NCBI GenBank assembly: GCA_950295325.1
Contig: OX485805.1
Coordinates: 13,813,501-13,877,500 of the forward strand
Direction of reading: 5' to 3'
Length of the DNA: 64,000 nucleotides
Source: Polytrichum commune
Lineage: Eukaryota > Streptophyta > Polytrichopsida > Polytrichales > Polytrichaceae
Position 1 is the first letter of the stretch. Each line of letters starts with the position of its first letter. Positions 34,300-47,101 of this stretch are shown here, piece by piece. The translations under genes and the position numbers were made by a program. Below the pieces are notes generated by a model. That model was not told where the DNA came from, did not search any database, and worked only from the letters and a program-made list of their open reading frames with translations.

Positions 34300-34775
34300 C
34301 TAAGTTGCTGCTACCAGTTCGCTGGTTTGACTGGCTACAGATTTCAGTAAGTTGCTGCTACCAGTTAGCTGGTTCGACTGGCTACAGATTTCAATAAGTC
34401 GCTGCTACCGGCTCAACCGGTTAGACTGGCTACAGATTGTTGGTTCGACTGGGCTACAGACTTCAGTAGGTTGCTGCTACCAAATTGCTGGTTCGACTTG
34501 GTTACAGATTTCAGTAAGTTGCTGCTACCAGATTGTTGGTTCGACTGGGCTACAGATTTCAGTAAGTTGTTGCTACCAGTTAGCTGGTTCGACTGGCTAC
34601 AGATTTCAGTAAGTCGCTGCTACAGGCTCAGCCGGTTAGACTGGCTACAGATTGTTGGTTCGACTGGGCCACAGACTTCAGTAAGTTGTTGCTACCAGAT
34701 TGTTGGTTCGACTGGGCTACAGATTTCAGTGAGTTGCTGCTACCAGATAGCTGGTTCGACTTGGCTACAGACTGC
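34300..34775 (+). repeat. Minisatellite in L2, about 48-bp unit
   Basis: About ten units of the type AGTAAGTTGCTGCTACCAG followed by 'ttgttggttcgactgggctacagatttc'. A variant unit with 'ggctcagccggttagactgg' recurs twice, so there is a longer-range order. ORFs across it are artefacts of the repeat. Confidence 0.85.
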
Positions 34776-35051
34776 AGCTAAGCGGCTTAGTGACAAATCA
34801 CTATTAGGGAGTTTAGGGGTTAGCACATTAAAAGCTAACTCACATTAGGCCATTTTAGTGGTGGTTAAGGAGTTAGGTTCATTTAGGCTAGTTGGTGCCA
34901 CGTTTGGGTTTGTATGAGTGTGTTTAACCATTGAGAAAAGTGTTTCTCAACACTTGCACCTCTTGGTCAAAATAACTCACTTGCATTATTAATGGAGAAT
35001 GTGAAGGACTCTTGCAATGGCAAGATAGAGGGGGTGAAACTCAAAAGAGTG

Positions 35052-35108
35052 AGGGGAATGTCCGTAAGGGCATGCGCGGCTAAAGCCGCGGGTTGGACTC
35101 TTGAGAAA
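35052..35108 (+). other. Conserved short coding-like motif in L2
   Basis: RGMSVRACAAKAAGWTLEK, matching L1 (4703-4759) and L3 (21390-21446) with mainly synonymous codon changes. Confidence 0.5.
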
Positions 35109-36645
35109 GCCAACTCTAGCACAAGCCAAGAGGCCAACATTAATAAAGCACAATGAGCGAGACAATACACGTCCAATTGAACATGAAAATTACCTTGCAC
35201 ATGGTTCAATGTTGTAATAGATAAATGTGATTCTCAAAGTCATCACCCGGACTACGACGCTTAAGGGTGGTGGATTTGGCCTCACATAAATGGTCCTATT
35301 TTGTTTGAGGTCTTTAAAGCTAATTCCGGTGTCAATTCAAATGTTTATTGAAAATGTAATCTTCAGACTGCAATCTATTCGACGGCTTTTATGTTGGATG
35401 AATGAGAGGTATTCTCGTATACGGTAACTCCCTCAAACCTATTCATTCAAGGACATTGTGCTCTTCGATTCCACCAGTACAATGGTGAGTTATTAGGTTC
35501 ATCGGAATCGAGGTTGATCCTACTAGTAGTAGCCATGATGTAGGTTTTTAATAGCCCGACACCACTCCTAGTGGATGATGATTTGAGCATTAAGAAAACT
35601 TGGGTTAATTCTCATGAACTCATGGTGTCAAAGTAAACCCATGGTTTCATCCACTTTACTTTACAAATTAGTTTCATTGTAATAGATGCCGATACTACAC
35701 TAAATATGATATGTAGTGTCACCAATCCCACTTGTCTTGCTCAATACTAATTGTAAATCGTGGTACAGTGTCATCAACACTAAATGTTAACCCAACATTA
35801 TTTGTCATTCCTTGTAAATTTTTTTTGGGGGGGGGATTAGAGATTTACAATGTTGCAATTACCATCACTTACCAAGTGATTTTTCATCCAAACGTCGATC
35901 ATCCATGACAATATTTCAACACTAGTTGCTTTCAAGAGAAGGTAGGGTTTTGGCCAGTGGATGAACTCATCCATCATCCACGACAATATCGGTTCACTTA
36001 GGGCCGGTTTACACTGTGGACCATGAAGTCGGACCAAGGTGATGTAAGAGCGATGATTGGTTGTTGAACTCGTCCCAGGATCACTTCGGTTTACACTGAG
36101 GAAAAAATGGCAAAGGGATTGTGGAGGTCAAGGTCCCCAAAAAACAATTTTCAAGGCTTAATAAATGCACTGACATGGTCCAACGGGTTTTGCGGTGAGA
36201 GAGGCAAGAGAGGTGGTGTGATAAGAAAAAGTAGGGGCCCATGGCAGAGAAATGTCATTATGATATTTTTTAATGAATTTTTTTTTGGGGGGGCTTTATA
36301 TACAACTCTTCTCACTAAGTAAGGTTCACAAGGCACACATTTTCAGCATCTATATGATGTAATGAGTCTCGAGAAGCAAGTCTAACCTCTATGTGCCTAG
36401 ATCATATCATAGCCCATGAGACATACCATTTCTTCCATGCCCTACCCCTTAAACTTGCTTAATAAGAAGTGTCACTCGAAAAGCTACCATAATGACATGA
36501 AAATCATATAACACTAAAAATCATATGTAATGTAGTCCATAGTAGTAGGTAGGTTGTAGGTGTGCATGCGTAAGCTTATCTTATTACTTGTGAGCACTTT
36601 GCGGTTGCATTCATGGTAGAGGTTGTTAGCATGAGACTACACTAC

Positions 36646-36972
36646 ACTAAATATGATATCTAGTGTTTGATGCACTAAAAACAAACGTATACACTAAATA
36701 TCACTAGCCTTATGAAAGTAAGTAACATTAAATGTAAACTCAAACACTAAATATCAACTAAGGTAATATGTGGAAATTACATGCACGAATTTAGTGTTAG
36801 TAAATATATGAAGAAAAAAAAAATAATGATTAAAGGAGAAGGGAGGTGACGGTAGGGAAGGTGACGGCGCATTTATGTCTAACACTAAAATCAAAGAATT
36901 GAAAATTAGTGTTGAGCAAGATAGGGTGGTAACATCACTAAATATAATCAAACACTAAAAATCATATTTAGT
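36646..36972 (-). mobile_element. MITE, ACTAAATATGATATTTAGT family (unit B, second)
   Basis: Counterpart of 7647-7972 with the same ends and a small A-run difference inside. Confidence 0.75.
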
Positions 36973-37769
36973 ATAGTATTCCTAATTAAAGTGTCAATTC
37001 ATTCAAGCCAGCTCAAGCTCCGAAATTATGAGGAAAGTGACTACAGCCCCGATTCGTATTTGCTAACCATCTCATACTAATCGTGTGTTTTATATCCCAT
37101 GAAATGTGGGCTACTTAGGAGAAAGTAACAAGGTAAGACCCATTTACCTTATGTCATCAAAAGGGCAATAACAAAAGGGTAAAGTGTGACACCTGAGTAA
37201 GGACTCAACCGCACTTGCTAGTCACCAAGCAATTTTCGGTTTGGCTTTCATGCTTGTCAAGCAAAATTGGGTTCACACCGGTAATGCTTAGGTAACCGAA
37301 TTGTTGGCCTCAAGGAGCCCGACTGCAATTGCTACACTAAGTATTGTATTTTGTGTCACCGGTTCTATTTGTCTTGCTCAATACTAATTGTGAACCACCC
37401 ATGTAGTATCACTAATTTTATTGTCAAATATAGATCAATAATACTATTTAATTACATATTTAATTGAGTGACATTTTGAAATGACGTGGGCCACAAAATT
37501 GTAATTTAACAAAGTTGGTGTGATGTTCAAAGCTTGGGCAAGTTGAGCAAAACTTTGGTCAAACAACTTTGATTGCTCTCTTATATTGGTCAACCTTTGG
37601 TTAGCAATAACCAAGGATCTGTGGGTGTGCGGTCAGTTAGCTAGCGTATGAGTTAGTTGATTCTCCTAACTAGGTGGTGCAATCGTGGTTTTAGTAGAAT
37701 GTTGGTTAGCTAATCCTCACTAACTCATAAGTTGGCTAATTCTCTTAACTAGGTTGTGCAGCTGGACCC

Positions 37770-38960
37770 TATGTTGGTTTATGAACAACCTTAACAACAT
37801 ATATCTCATTAACAATCACATATGTCACCCCTCATCCCAACACAACCACCCCGACAAACTATTTATCGCAACCATAGTCCACCAAATTTTATGGACCAAA
37901 CACAACATAACAATACAAAAAAGTTAGAGTACACACTGGAATCTCCGACAACGAAATTGCAGACCAACTAGCAAATGAAGGAACCACCCACAACAACCCA
38001 ACCCTACACCCCACATACACATCGCACACACCATACCTTATTGGCTCAACGGAATCCTAGCAAACAAACATCATGGAAAGATCCGTGACCTCCAAACATA
38101 CATAAACAAATACCACCGCGAATAAGAACTACGTATCGCAAATTCCAAATTCACATACGTCAACAAATGGGTGTTTAATGAGCAAGTTGATCAAAAACTC
38201 TCAAACCACTTATGGAAAGCCTCAGGCATATCTGATGCACAAATTACACAAACCTTACAATTTTGGTACACCCGGTACATGGGAAACCACGAAAAGAGCG
38301 TTTTTATGGCACTAACATATCCCAACCCTCAATTGCACACTTTGCCCCAACCACAAAATTAACAAATGGCCACACCTACTCTCCACTTACACCCACCCAC
38401 ACATAATAGGCCTTCACATATCATGACATAACAAAGTAGTACACCAAATAGCCCATACACTCCAATCCAACAAACACACAAGGTGCTATACGCTAGTGAA
38501 TGTTAGACACTGACACAACTAGCCCGAAGATATCACAATCCCGGAATGGTTAGTATAATGCACATGCCTCCCCAAAACATGCATGGCTTGGCTAAGACCC
38601 AACGTATTATGAATACTAGGCTAAGACCCAACGTACTATGTATTCCCAAATATTGCCATAGGAGAAAATACAAACAAATATGACCCCCTCATTCAGACGT
38701 TATAAACTATGGGATGGAATGCTAACCCGCTTATTACCATCACAACAAGGGCATGAGGAGCCGTACACAAATAATCACTCGAAGCCCTAGAAAAACTCAA
38801 AATACCCCCTCGAAAAGTTTTTAAAAAAAATCATGAAACACATACATCAAATAGCCATAAAATACCTCACATACCTTGTCCTAAATAATAGAAAGCTCGA
38901 TAATGACCAAACCCCAATTCACTTGCCCCCATGAACCCAAACACCCACACCTAATTCATC
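37770..38960 (+). pseudogene. Decayed RLE-type LINE 3' end (unit B copy)
   Basis: The RNase H end is readable here (HTGISDNEIADQLANEGT, about 37935-37990), followed by broken endonuclease sequence. Compared with A and C this copy has a deletion/rearrangement near 38600-38645 that removes the FIEFTY part. Dead copy. Confidence 0.7.
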
Positions 38961-41900
38961 AAACATTCACAAACAACACCCCCCCCCCTTTGAAATTGTT
39001 ATGTAAAGAAGCCCATCTCATAATAGGAAGTACGCCTACCTTCTCAATTCATAAAATGGGATCAAGGTAAGGAAGAACATTGCTCTCATTCATGTCAATG
39101 CAAATAAAAAGCACGGCTGTTATTTTTATTTTATTTATTCTCATTTATGAACTAATTTTATGATAATCTAACGGTCTAACCAACATGCCCGATAGACAAG
39201 GAGCTTCTACCACTTTTCAAAACTTTCTTTGTATGTAATCTTTTCTCTCAATCACTTGGGGTGGGGGGGGGGGGGGGAAAACACTATTCTTTGAAAGCAC
39301 ACACGGGACCTCGTATTAGTCCCCTTATATACTCAACAAAACAAAATGAAAAGAGAAAAAGAAAGGAAAAAAAACACAAACAAACCATTGACTACATAAT
39401 TGTCTCATGTATGTGTACGGCACTTATAAACCTTCAAAAGTAAATTACCTTAATTATGCAAACAATGTCTTGGCTTTTAGAAGAATACAAATCACCTCTA
39501 ATATATATGCTCATAGATCATTTTCTTTTTCTTTGAGAGCATGTGTGGGAGCCCTTCTTATAACCCCTTATGCACAAAAAGTCTCATGAGCAAAATGAAG
39601 ACTATGCACACAAATCATAGCCTACATATTAATAGTCTTATTGGTAAAGTTGCAAATGTGTATTTCAAAGAAATAACCAACTTTATTTTATTGAAATGTT
39701 GAGTAAAAATCCTTAAATAATGAACAACAAATTTGGAAAAAAAGTCCACATGTGAGCAAAATTCCGTGTAGAAAATCAAAATATTGATATAAAATTTTCT
39801 TATTAGAAAATTGTCAATTTTATCATAATACTCTAGTACTAAAGAACTTTACGAAACATGTATTGTCATAGGTTAAAGAATCAACAAATATAACAACTTT
39901 TACGAGAGTCTTAAGTGGATATCATAAAATACTTTATCATTTGAGAACCCATATGTCAGAAAAAAACAACATTTAAACATGGAACAAAGAGGAAATTGGC
40001 ATAAAGCAAATACTTTTGAGAATATATTCTCTAGATTCATCTATAGAGTATTGTTCTGTAGATTTATCTAGAGTGTTCTCAAAGAAAAATCTCATCCCAT
40101 ACATGCATGCATAGTACAATGCAATTTCATATGGAATTTATTTTACTTTTATTTTTATGAAAACTATTTGAAGAAGAGAGAGCATTTTTGCAAGGAATCT
40201 ACATATTAAAAAAAGATATCACTTACTTTTTACAAAAAGAAATGATGAAAAGAGGGCATTTTGTTGTATGGAGTTTGTAGATGAAGAAACACAACTTATG
40301 ACATGTACACATGAACACATGAACACATGCATGATACAATAGGATTATGTACAAAATTTGATTCCTGTTACTTTTGATGGAATGAGGGCATTTTTATAGA
40401 AGATTTGTGGATGAGAAAAAAAAGCACCAAAACAATCAATTTTGGGGGGGGGGTCAATTCGATCATGGAAATTGTGGATGAAAAAAATCATCCATATCAA
40501 AGATTTATATCTAGAGTGTTGTCAAAGAAAGATCTCATGGCATGCATAGTATTGAACAATACATTTCCATATGCAATTTAATTTACTTGTATTTATATGG
40601 CAAGTAATTGATGAAAGGAGGGCATTTTTGCATAGAATTTGTAACTGAGAATTTTCTTTTCTTTTTGAGGAAAGGAGGGCATTTTTGTATGGAGTTAATT
40701 ACAATATTATCAAAGAAAAATCTCATGCCATGCACACATCCACACTAGAACCCAGTGGCCATGGAAGAAAACTCTAGCTTTATTTAGAGTCAAAGTTATA
40801 TTTGATAGCCATGCCATCCTATTATTTAATTTTTACTCATATTTTTGATGTGGTCTTTTTTTCATCCACAAATTTCAAATTTCATGCATGAATGCCCTCA
40901 TTTCATCAAAAAAAATCATAATAAATTAATAAATTAAATTAAGAATCCCATGCCATGTCATGCACACGTGCACAATATAGTATGATCTTGTACAAAACTT
41001 CAGTTATTTTTATATTTTCATAAAAGATTTGATGAAATAAATGCAATTCTGCATGAGAATTGTGGATTTAAAAACAATCATACAAACCAATCTAAATTCA
41101 AGCATACTATGAACTTTGATTGGTTTTACATTAGGCATATGAACTCCAAATTTGAAATTTCAAACTTCCACGTATGTACCTCCTAAATGCCTTTGACTTT
41201 ATTTTTTTATTTTTTTATGGTGGGACTCCCTCATCCATCCCATCATCCAAAGTTTTTGAAATAAGAATTCCACTAGTTGCCCCAAACATGAGAATTTTAA
41301 TTTTCTGACCATTGGATTTTCTCAAAATTTGGTGAAATGAAAATAGTTTTACTCGCATGTCTTGATTTTCACATGCATGCGATTGGAATAAATATGTTGA
41401 TGATAGTGGGTTGAATTGCCCTTGATGAGGGTGGTATGAAAGTTCCAAGTTCATTGCAATGCACTTCAACAAGAAAGGGTTAAGCACAAGTGAACCTCAA
41501 AATGCCCCTCCCCCCTCCACATTATTACTCTATGAATCATGGAGTTTGGACATTGGATGGAAATCCTAGGAGGACACAATCTTCAATTGCAAGATCCTCA
41601 TTCATAATACAATCAACATGTATGTTATCGATAAATCATTCAATAGCGGACCCCTCAAAGAAAACACCATAATTTTATCAAAATTAACACATGGCTTAAC
41701 CTAGACTCTTACATTTAATCTTCAAAATGAGCTTAGGTGGCAGCCGAACATACTTACAAAACAAAATGTTGAAATTTTTATTCCAATTGACATGAAGGAA
41801 GGCAAGAATCTTCATCTGTCTTCACCTCCATCCAATGGTGATTCCTCATTGCAAGTTTACATAAAGTTGGCAACCCAATTGCAACCAAGTAAATGTAACA

Positions 41901-42064
41901 ATATCTCCTCCCCTCTACCATTCGCTTCCCACCTTATGTCTTCCTCGAGCCTTTCTTGCCCTCGTATACATTGTCTTCATTGAAACTCTAATAAGTGGAG
42001 TATCCAAGAAGCTATGATATTACCAAAGAAAACATAACTCAAGTTTCTACAACTACAAGAAGAA

Positions 42065-42497
42065 GAAGAACTCCGGTCTCCGGAGGAGACCGGAGTGAAT
42101 AAAGTGTTTGTTCGTAGAACATCCTAGGCCATGCCTTACGGCAATGGCGTTAGATGTAAAACTACTTCGCCCTTTGCCGGACGTAGACACTATATTTAGT
42201 AACCAATAGTAACTTTCGGTAGCCGGTTATTATGTATGAACCTTGTTTGGGGTACTTAGTGGGGGGGGGATCTGTATTGGGTGGGAGATTTATTTATGAG
42301 GGGTCTTGGAGATCATTAATAGTTTGTCAATTTTCTAGCCTTCGTTTGTGGACTAATATGGAATGTGCATATTGTGTGGCAATTATGTTAATTTGTTTAA
42401 ACGTGTTTTTGATTTTCGTGGTAGGAAATGTGAATGTTGTTTCCAGTTTTTTCATTAATGGGATATGTGTTGTGCCTCTTACTCCCGCAACTAGTAC
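42065..42497 (-). mobile_element. LINE 3' fragment F2
   Basis: On the minus strand this is the last ~85 codons of the endonuclease protein (GTTHIPLMKKLETTFTF, then KNTFKQINIIATQYAHSILV) with one stop. A 3' UTR follows, and the terminal hairpin CTCCGGTCTCC / GGAGACCGGAG and a (TTC)n tail at about 42059-42068. Truncation at 42497 fits incomplete target-primed reverse transcription. A target duplication is not clear. Confidence 0.8.
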
Positions 42498-42659
42498 CTA
42501 TACCTAATCAATGTGGACGAGTCACCCTTGCCTCCTGCCCATGATTGTCAATCCCACAAGGAAGCCAGTCTTGGCGTTGAAGCATTGACTTGTCAGCCTC
42601 CTTTTCTGCCACATAGGAGTGCTACCGCTCATACAGTAAAGGGTCTAAACGCATCATGA

Positions 42660-43323
42660 TTAAATTAGTGCAAGACAAAGCGTATCACTAGTTTTAGTTT
42701 TAGCAAGCCTGCTAAACACTAGTTTCAGCTTACCTGTAGCGGAATCGTAGACTTCGGTCTTTCTGGACAAGTTTCCTGTGCCCATGGCCGCGCTCCCCAT
42801 AGCGATGACTTTGTACGTGTGATTCGATCCCACAAGAAGATGGAGAAGTACGGGTTGCCTTCGAAAGTTGAGGGGAGGAAGCTCCACCTTAGTCTGTGTC
42901 AATGGATTGCAGATTATGATGCTCTCGAAGTGGCGATCCTCGGAGACATTCACGCACAAGAGCCCCCCCTGAAGCCGTGATGAAGAAATCTTTCATCAAC
43001 AATGTCGGAGTTGGAGATGGCAGCATCGTCCCCAAGGAGGGCAATCTTTGCCAAATTCTCAAAGTGTTGTTGTACCCCATCCACTCGATTTTGCCCTTGG
43101 CTAGGAAGAAAAAAATGGGACTGAAGCTCAGGGAGCCTTGCTCATGATGGCCTTGAATCTTGGAAGAAACGGCACAGGTTCTTTGAAAACTCTCCTTTCC
43201 AATGATACCTTGAAACTCTCTGCAAACGCGCCGGAGCTGAAATATCTCCTGGAATGTGAGTTTGGTGAGGATTCCGTCCAAAATGTCTCCATTCAGCCTT
43301 GCGAGAGTGCCACATGACTCCAT
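42660..43323 (-). pseudogene. F-box/kelch-type protein gene, frameshifted and truncated
   Basis: From ATG at 43321-43323 the protein starts MESCGTLARLNGDILDGILT. An F-box (about residues 7-45, LxRLNGDILDGILTKLTFQE... with RRVCREF) is followed by the region typical of plant F-box/kelch proteins (WQRLPSLG; then PLTQTKVELPPLNFR, KVIAMGSAAMGTGNLSRKTE, EVYDSATGKL). The family acts as the substrate receptor of SCF ubiquitin ligases. A run of seven G on the coding strand (42963-42969) shifts the frame, and six would keep it open. The reading also stops after ~220 residues, about half the usual length, so the kelch C-terminus is missing. Probably a pseudogene, unless the G tract is a sequencing error. 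Confidence 0.75.
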
Positions 43324-45077
43324 TCTGATGATGATCCTATAAAATATTATTAGCGGTCTGGAATTTGTAATGAAAAATGTAACTGAGGGTGGTTTGAAGC
43401 CAAAGATACTGCCTATTGGATCCACATCCACATTGGCAACTCAGATGTTTTTGTGAAGGTGACCGTGCATCCAAGCAAAGGGAACCAAAGACACTGTACT
43501 AAACGCAACAAATCCCTTCCTGTCTACACAACTCTCGAAATCAAGTGCTTACCTACATATGACACCAGACTCTCCCTTTTAGTCAAGCCGGAATTCACCA
43601 AGTCGGTTAACCCCACTGGTAGACTTAGTCATTACAATTATAAAGAGCCTAAAGTAATTGATCATCAAGCAACCCCTCTGGGCCAACAATTAAAGTACAT
43701 GAGCTTCATTGACACATTGACCTGCCTCCTACGATTCAATTGCGATCATCTCAGGTTCATGAAAAAGCTTGCAAGGTTCAAAAACTAAATTCCTCCACGA
43801 ATTCTCCAGAATCTGCTCCAGCACACTGCACAGGAAAGAAAGGGGATCATCTATCTAGATCCTCATACTTATAGGCGTTTCCAGCTCCGAAGTGGGGAGT
43901 CAGCATGAAATTGTTTTTCAGTGCCTTGTGTGTAATAAATTACCAAATGCGTCAAGAAATATTATAGTAGTCGACTAGAGGAGAAAACAAAAACCTAAGG
44001 ATGGAAATGAAAACTGAGCTCAACGATCCCTTTCAAAATCCTAAGACTACCTCTTTCATGCTTCTCTGATGCCCGATACTACCCTTACACCCTGCAAATA
44101 ATTTCTAGTATCTTAATATAATGTATATGGTTCGTGAGCCCCCATGGCCTAAATAAGCCAACCAACCCTTTCATCACATGATGACGATACTTTTTATTCA
44201 AGGGCGATTGTTTCAACAAATTCATCCACATGTCCACATACATTTTGCTTATTTTTCATCCCATGCCACTAATTGCGGATGATTTATGTTGAACCTATAA
44301 AAATTTAAAATTTAAACTTTATTTTATTTATGTTAATTTACATCTAAAGAAAAATAAATACCACAACTTAATTCATACCGTACATTATATATAATTCCCA
44401 AACTCACATTGAGAGGACACTATTATATATCTAAAAAATGTAAGAATTATGTGTCTTGAATAAAATCCACTCTAGATTTTTTTGCACGTGATTTTTATAT
44501 TTTTGCCAGTGCCCGCCCCTAAATCACCCTACATTGAAAATCATAAAAGTACATGAGTCCATTTGATTTTCTAGCATGTTATTAGTACGTATACATTTGG
44601 TTTTCTCTATAAATTTTTCGCACATAAGGGGGGTTTGATTTCATAGCGACCCATACACGTCATTTAGATATCCAATGAAGAGTGCACCCCTTGGGGTATT
44701 AGTGTTGGAGTTGGCTCACCCAAGAAGAAACACGTAAGCTCGATTTGTACAATGATTAAGCGAATGTTTGGCAAATGCAAATTTGTGGAGAAGTTGGCCA
44801 GCTTGGGAGCTAGGCTCAACTGCTTGACATAGCGGAGCCTATGAGTTTTTTAATCATCTGGCACCCATCAAGAATAGTATGTTTGGAAAAATTTAAGTCC
44901 CTCATAACCATCATTCAACCTTGCTAAGGGTTTTCAGTGCCAAAACTGAGAATCGAGTAAAATCGAATATGGTTGAAAAGATGAATATTGGGCACATACT
45001 GTGCTCTATGGCGGTGACTGCAAATCTACTAGGCACTCCATGACTGAGGGAATCCAGTAGTCCTACCAAAGCGCAAG
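43324..45077. other. Gene-free stretch upstream of the F-box pseudogene
   Basis: The 111-codon ORF at 43453-43788 (plus) has no recognisable motif. The remainder is AT-rich and unassigned; I do not see a convincing promoter for the F-box gene. Confidence 0.4.
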
Positions 45078-45651
45078 CTAAGGGGATGTTTACACCATGG
45101 ATCACGAAGTCATCAATCCCAAGGTTGTGTGAGTATATGTGATTGGTTGTTGAACTCGTCCTGGGACCACTTCAATTTACACCAAGGAAAAAACATCAAA
45201 GTGACCATGAAGTTCGAGGTTCCCAAAAGACATATTTTAAGGCTTACATTATCCACTAACATGGTCGAACGGGTTCTGTGGTGGGAGAGGCAAAAGAGCT
45301 GCTCTAGTAGAAAAAGGCAAGGGCCCAAGACAGTCAAATGTTGTTAAGATATTTTTCAATCAAATTTCTTTTGGGGAGGAGAAGATGAAGACAAGAAAAG
45401 ACAAGAGAATGGTCAAACTTGATTTTTATTTTTTTCAAAATTGTTTTTTGGGCATATATTTAAAAAATTAGCACACTCACTTTTGGGTGCGCGGTCGTTC
45501 CTCTTAGTCCACATTCAGTTTACACCTAGTGAGGGGCCCAAAGACTTTGTAAATTGATTTTTAAAGAAATCGAACCATGGAAGTTGGACCATGGGAAAAA
45601 ACCATCTTCCATGGTCCAACCTCATAGTCCATGGTGTGACCGTGCCCTAAG
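45078..45651. mobile_element. hAT-like MITE (TTAGGG...TTACACCATGG ends)
   Basis: The left end CTAAGGGGATGTTTACACCA and the inverted right end CTTAGGGCACGGTCACACCA are imperfect inverted repeats. The interior matches 23408-23909 in order ('tttacaccaaggaaaaaa', 'aagggccca', 'cagtttacacctagtgaggg'). Non-coding. Confidence 0.7.
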
Positions 45652-45701
45652 TAGAGACCACCGGGGCCCTTTTGTGAGTGGATCAGTATTAATTGCAAGG
45701 T

Positions 45702-45771
<70 letters not shown>
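45702..45771 (+). repeat. (AAC)n microsatellite, about 23 units
   Basis: 70 bases of uninterrupted AAC. The antisense poly-valine reading frame is an artefact. Confidence 0.98.
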
Positions 45772-46737
45772 GTGGGTCTGAACCCCACTTGTAACATTGC
45801 CTGCCAGCTGCTTGTCTGGTTTTTCTGACTTTCTTCCTCAACCAAGGGTTCAATGTCATAGATTTCCTTTTGGTAAGTGTTACCCCTTATTCTCATTTGA
45901 ACGCCCATTAATTCTTATTCTTATTAGACTAACCCATAGCCTAGGCCATACTATATGCTTGATTAAATGCTTAAAATGTTTCATTTTTATCTTAAATGTG
46001 TGATTAACGCCCTAATTGTTGCTTTATTAGTCTAATGCAATCATATTCATGCTAGTTGTTGTGTTATTAGAGCAGTGGAGTGAAGAGGAGAGGAAAAGAA
46101 TTCATCTCCTAATGATTAATAGACAAGATGAGCTCAATCCAACGGAGGAGCCCCATCAGGCCCTAGATGGGAGTTCGGGCCGAGGAAAAGCTCGTCCGAA
46201 CTCTCATCTAAGGCCCGATGATTTGACACCAAAATCGTGCCACCTAAGACGCCAAATGGGATGAGAGAGTGTTCGGACCGGCCCCCAGTATAAAGCTCTT
46301 GGGCCCGATTTGATGAAATCGAGCGATCCTATTGGCCCAAATTTTGGGAGTTCGGACTAGCCCTCAATCCGGCCCCAAGTATAAAGCGGCCCTAAGTGTT
46401 ATCCCTTATTGTCATTTGAACGCCCACTCCGAAAAGGAGGCACAAGCATACTCTACAACACAATGGTCCAATCCCTACATTGTGTCCCAATGGGGAAATT
46501 TCCCATAACTCCCGTTCATGTCCCGTAATTCATAAGGCTTGGAAGGGAATGTTGAAAGAGGGAATTTTGCTCATGTCCCTTGATTGATAATGGGAATGTT
46601 TAGTTGGACATGGGAAATTATGTAGATGGGACATTTTGCATGGATGATGGGAATATGCTAATTGGGAGAATTTTCAACGGGAAATTCAAAAACTAGATAA
46701 GCATTCCATAAACTTGCTAGATCTAGGGGTGCTGAAG

Positions 46738-46805
46738 AACGGAATTGAATCTTGGACCTCACAACCCTAGTCCAACACCTTAACCATCAACTCATTGCAC
46801 ATTAC
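46738..46805 (-). other. tRNA-like SINE head (candidate)
   Basis: The minus strand reads GATGGTTAAGGTGTTGGACT (A-box region as in tRNAs) and, about 30 bases later, GATTCAATTCC (B-box-like). A plausible anticodon-type stem TTGGACT/AGGTCCAA lies between. The acceptor stem does not close, so it is a SINE head or tRNA relic. The element end could not be set; sequence rich in CCCAT/GGGAC words follows to about 46470. Confidence 0.4.
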
Positions 46806-47064
46806 ATGTGCATATGGAGGGCTTTTAAGCACTCTATATGTAAAGCCGGCATTTTCGTTGTGATGTAAGAATATAGAAATTAAAACACCTCCATCCAACA
46901 TTAAAACTTGTCCCTTATAGATTTTTGGCAGATTCATCTCAAATAATTTGGACTAGACTAATTTGGGGTCTGTGAACCTAAATCCGGTGTTAAATGACTA
47001 AAAATAGTCAGTTGAGGCTTGTTTATTGTTTCAGGGCTTTTTGTTGGATGAATGAAAAACCTTT

Positions 47065-47101
<37 letters not shown>

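Larger units (their letters stand above)
33586..35286 (+). mobile_element. LTR-like element L2 (1.7 kb)
   Basis: It begins TGTGAGCCCAAAATGGTGCC and ends with CACCCGGACTACGACGC and GGATTTGGCCTCACA; the terminal TGTGAGSCCAAA inverted repeat is 12 bases. Unit A is unoccupied here (about 5907-5911), so this is a discrete insertion. It contains an 18-bp palindrome near 34037, the tandem repeat at 34300-34775 and the coding-like motif at 35052-35108. I do not see a clean 5-bp target duplication. No internal retroelement genes: solo LTR or a small LTR-like element. Confidence 0.75.
30363..41906 (+). repeat. Duplicated unit B (11.5 kb including insertions)
   Basis: It is collinear with unit A (5351-12940) and interrupted by the LINE at 30568-33235 and the LTR-like element at 33586-35286. 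Unit B lacks the SINE found in A. Relics shared with A include two MITEs (33241-33539 and 36646-36972), a truncated hAT-like end (35997-36325), a decayed LINE 3' end (about 37770-38960) and the degenerate block at 40150-41070. Homopolymer tracts differ in length from A and C. Confidence 0.8.

Noticed and set aside
34352-34848. Repeat-protein ORFs (SWFDWLQIS units)
   Set aside because: They result from the ~48-bp minisatellite being a multiple of three; frames are interrupted and the element is an LTR-like repeat.
33586-35286. Full-length LTR retrotransposon between L2 and another LTR
   Set aside because: No second LTR in the same orientation at suitable distance encloses gag-pol, and no primer-binding site or polypurine tract was found.
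45561-45908. 115-codon minus-strand ORF with a long poly-valine run
   Set aside because: It is the antisense reading of the (AAC)n microsatellite and has no other protein-like character.
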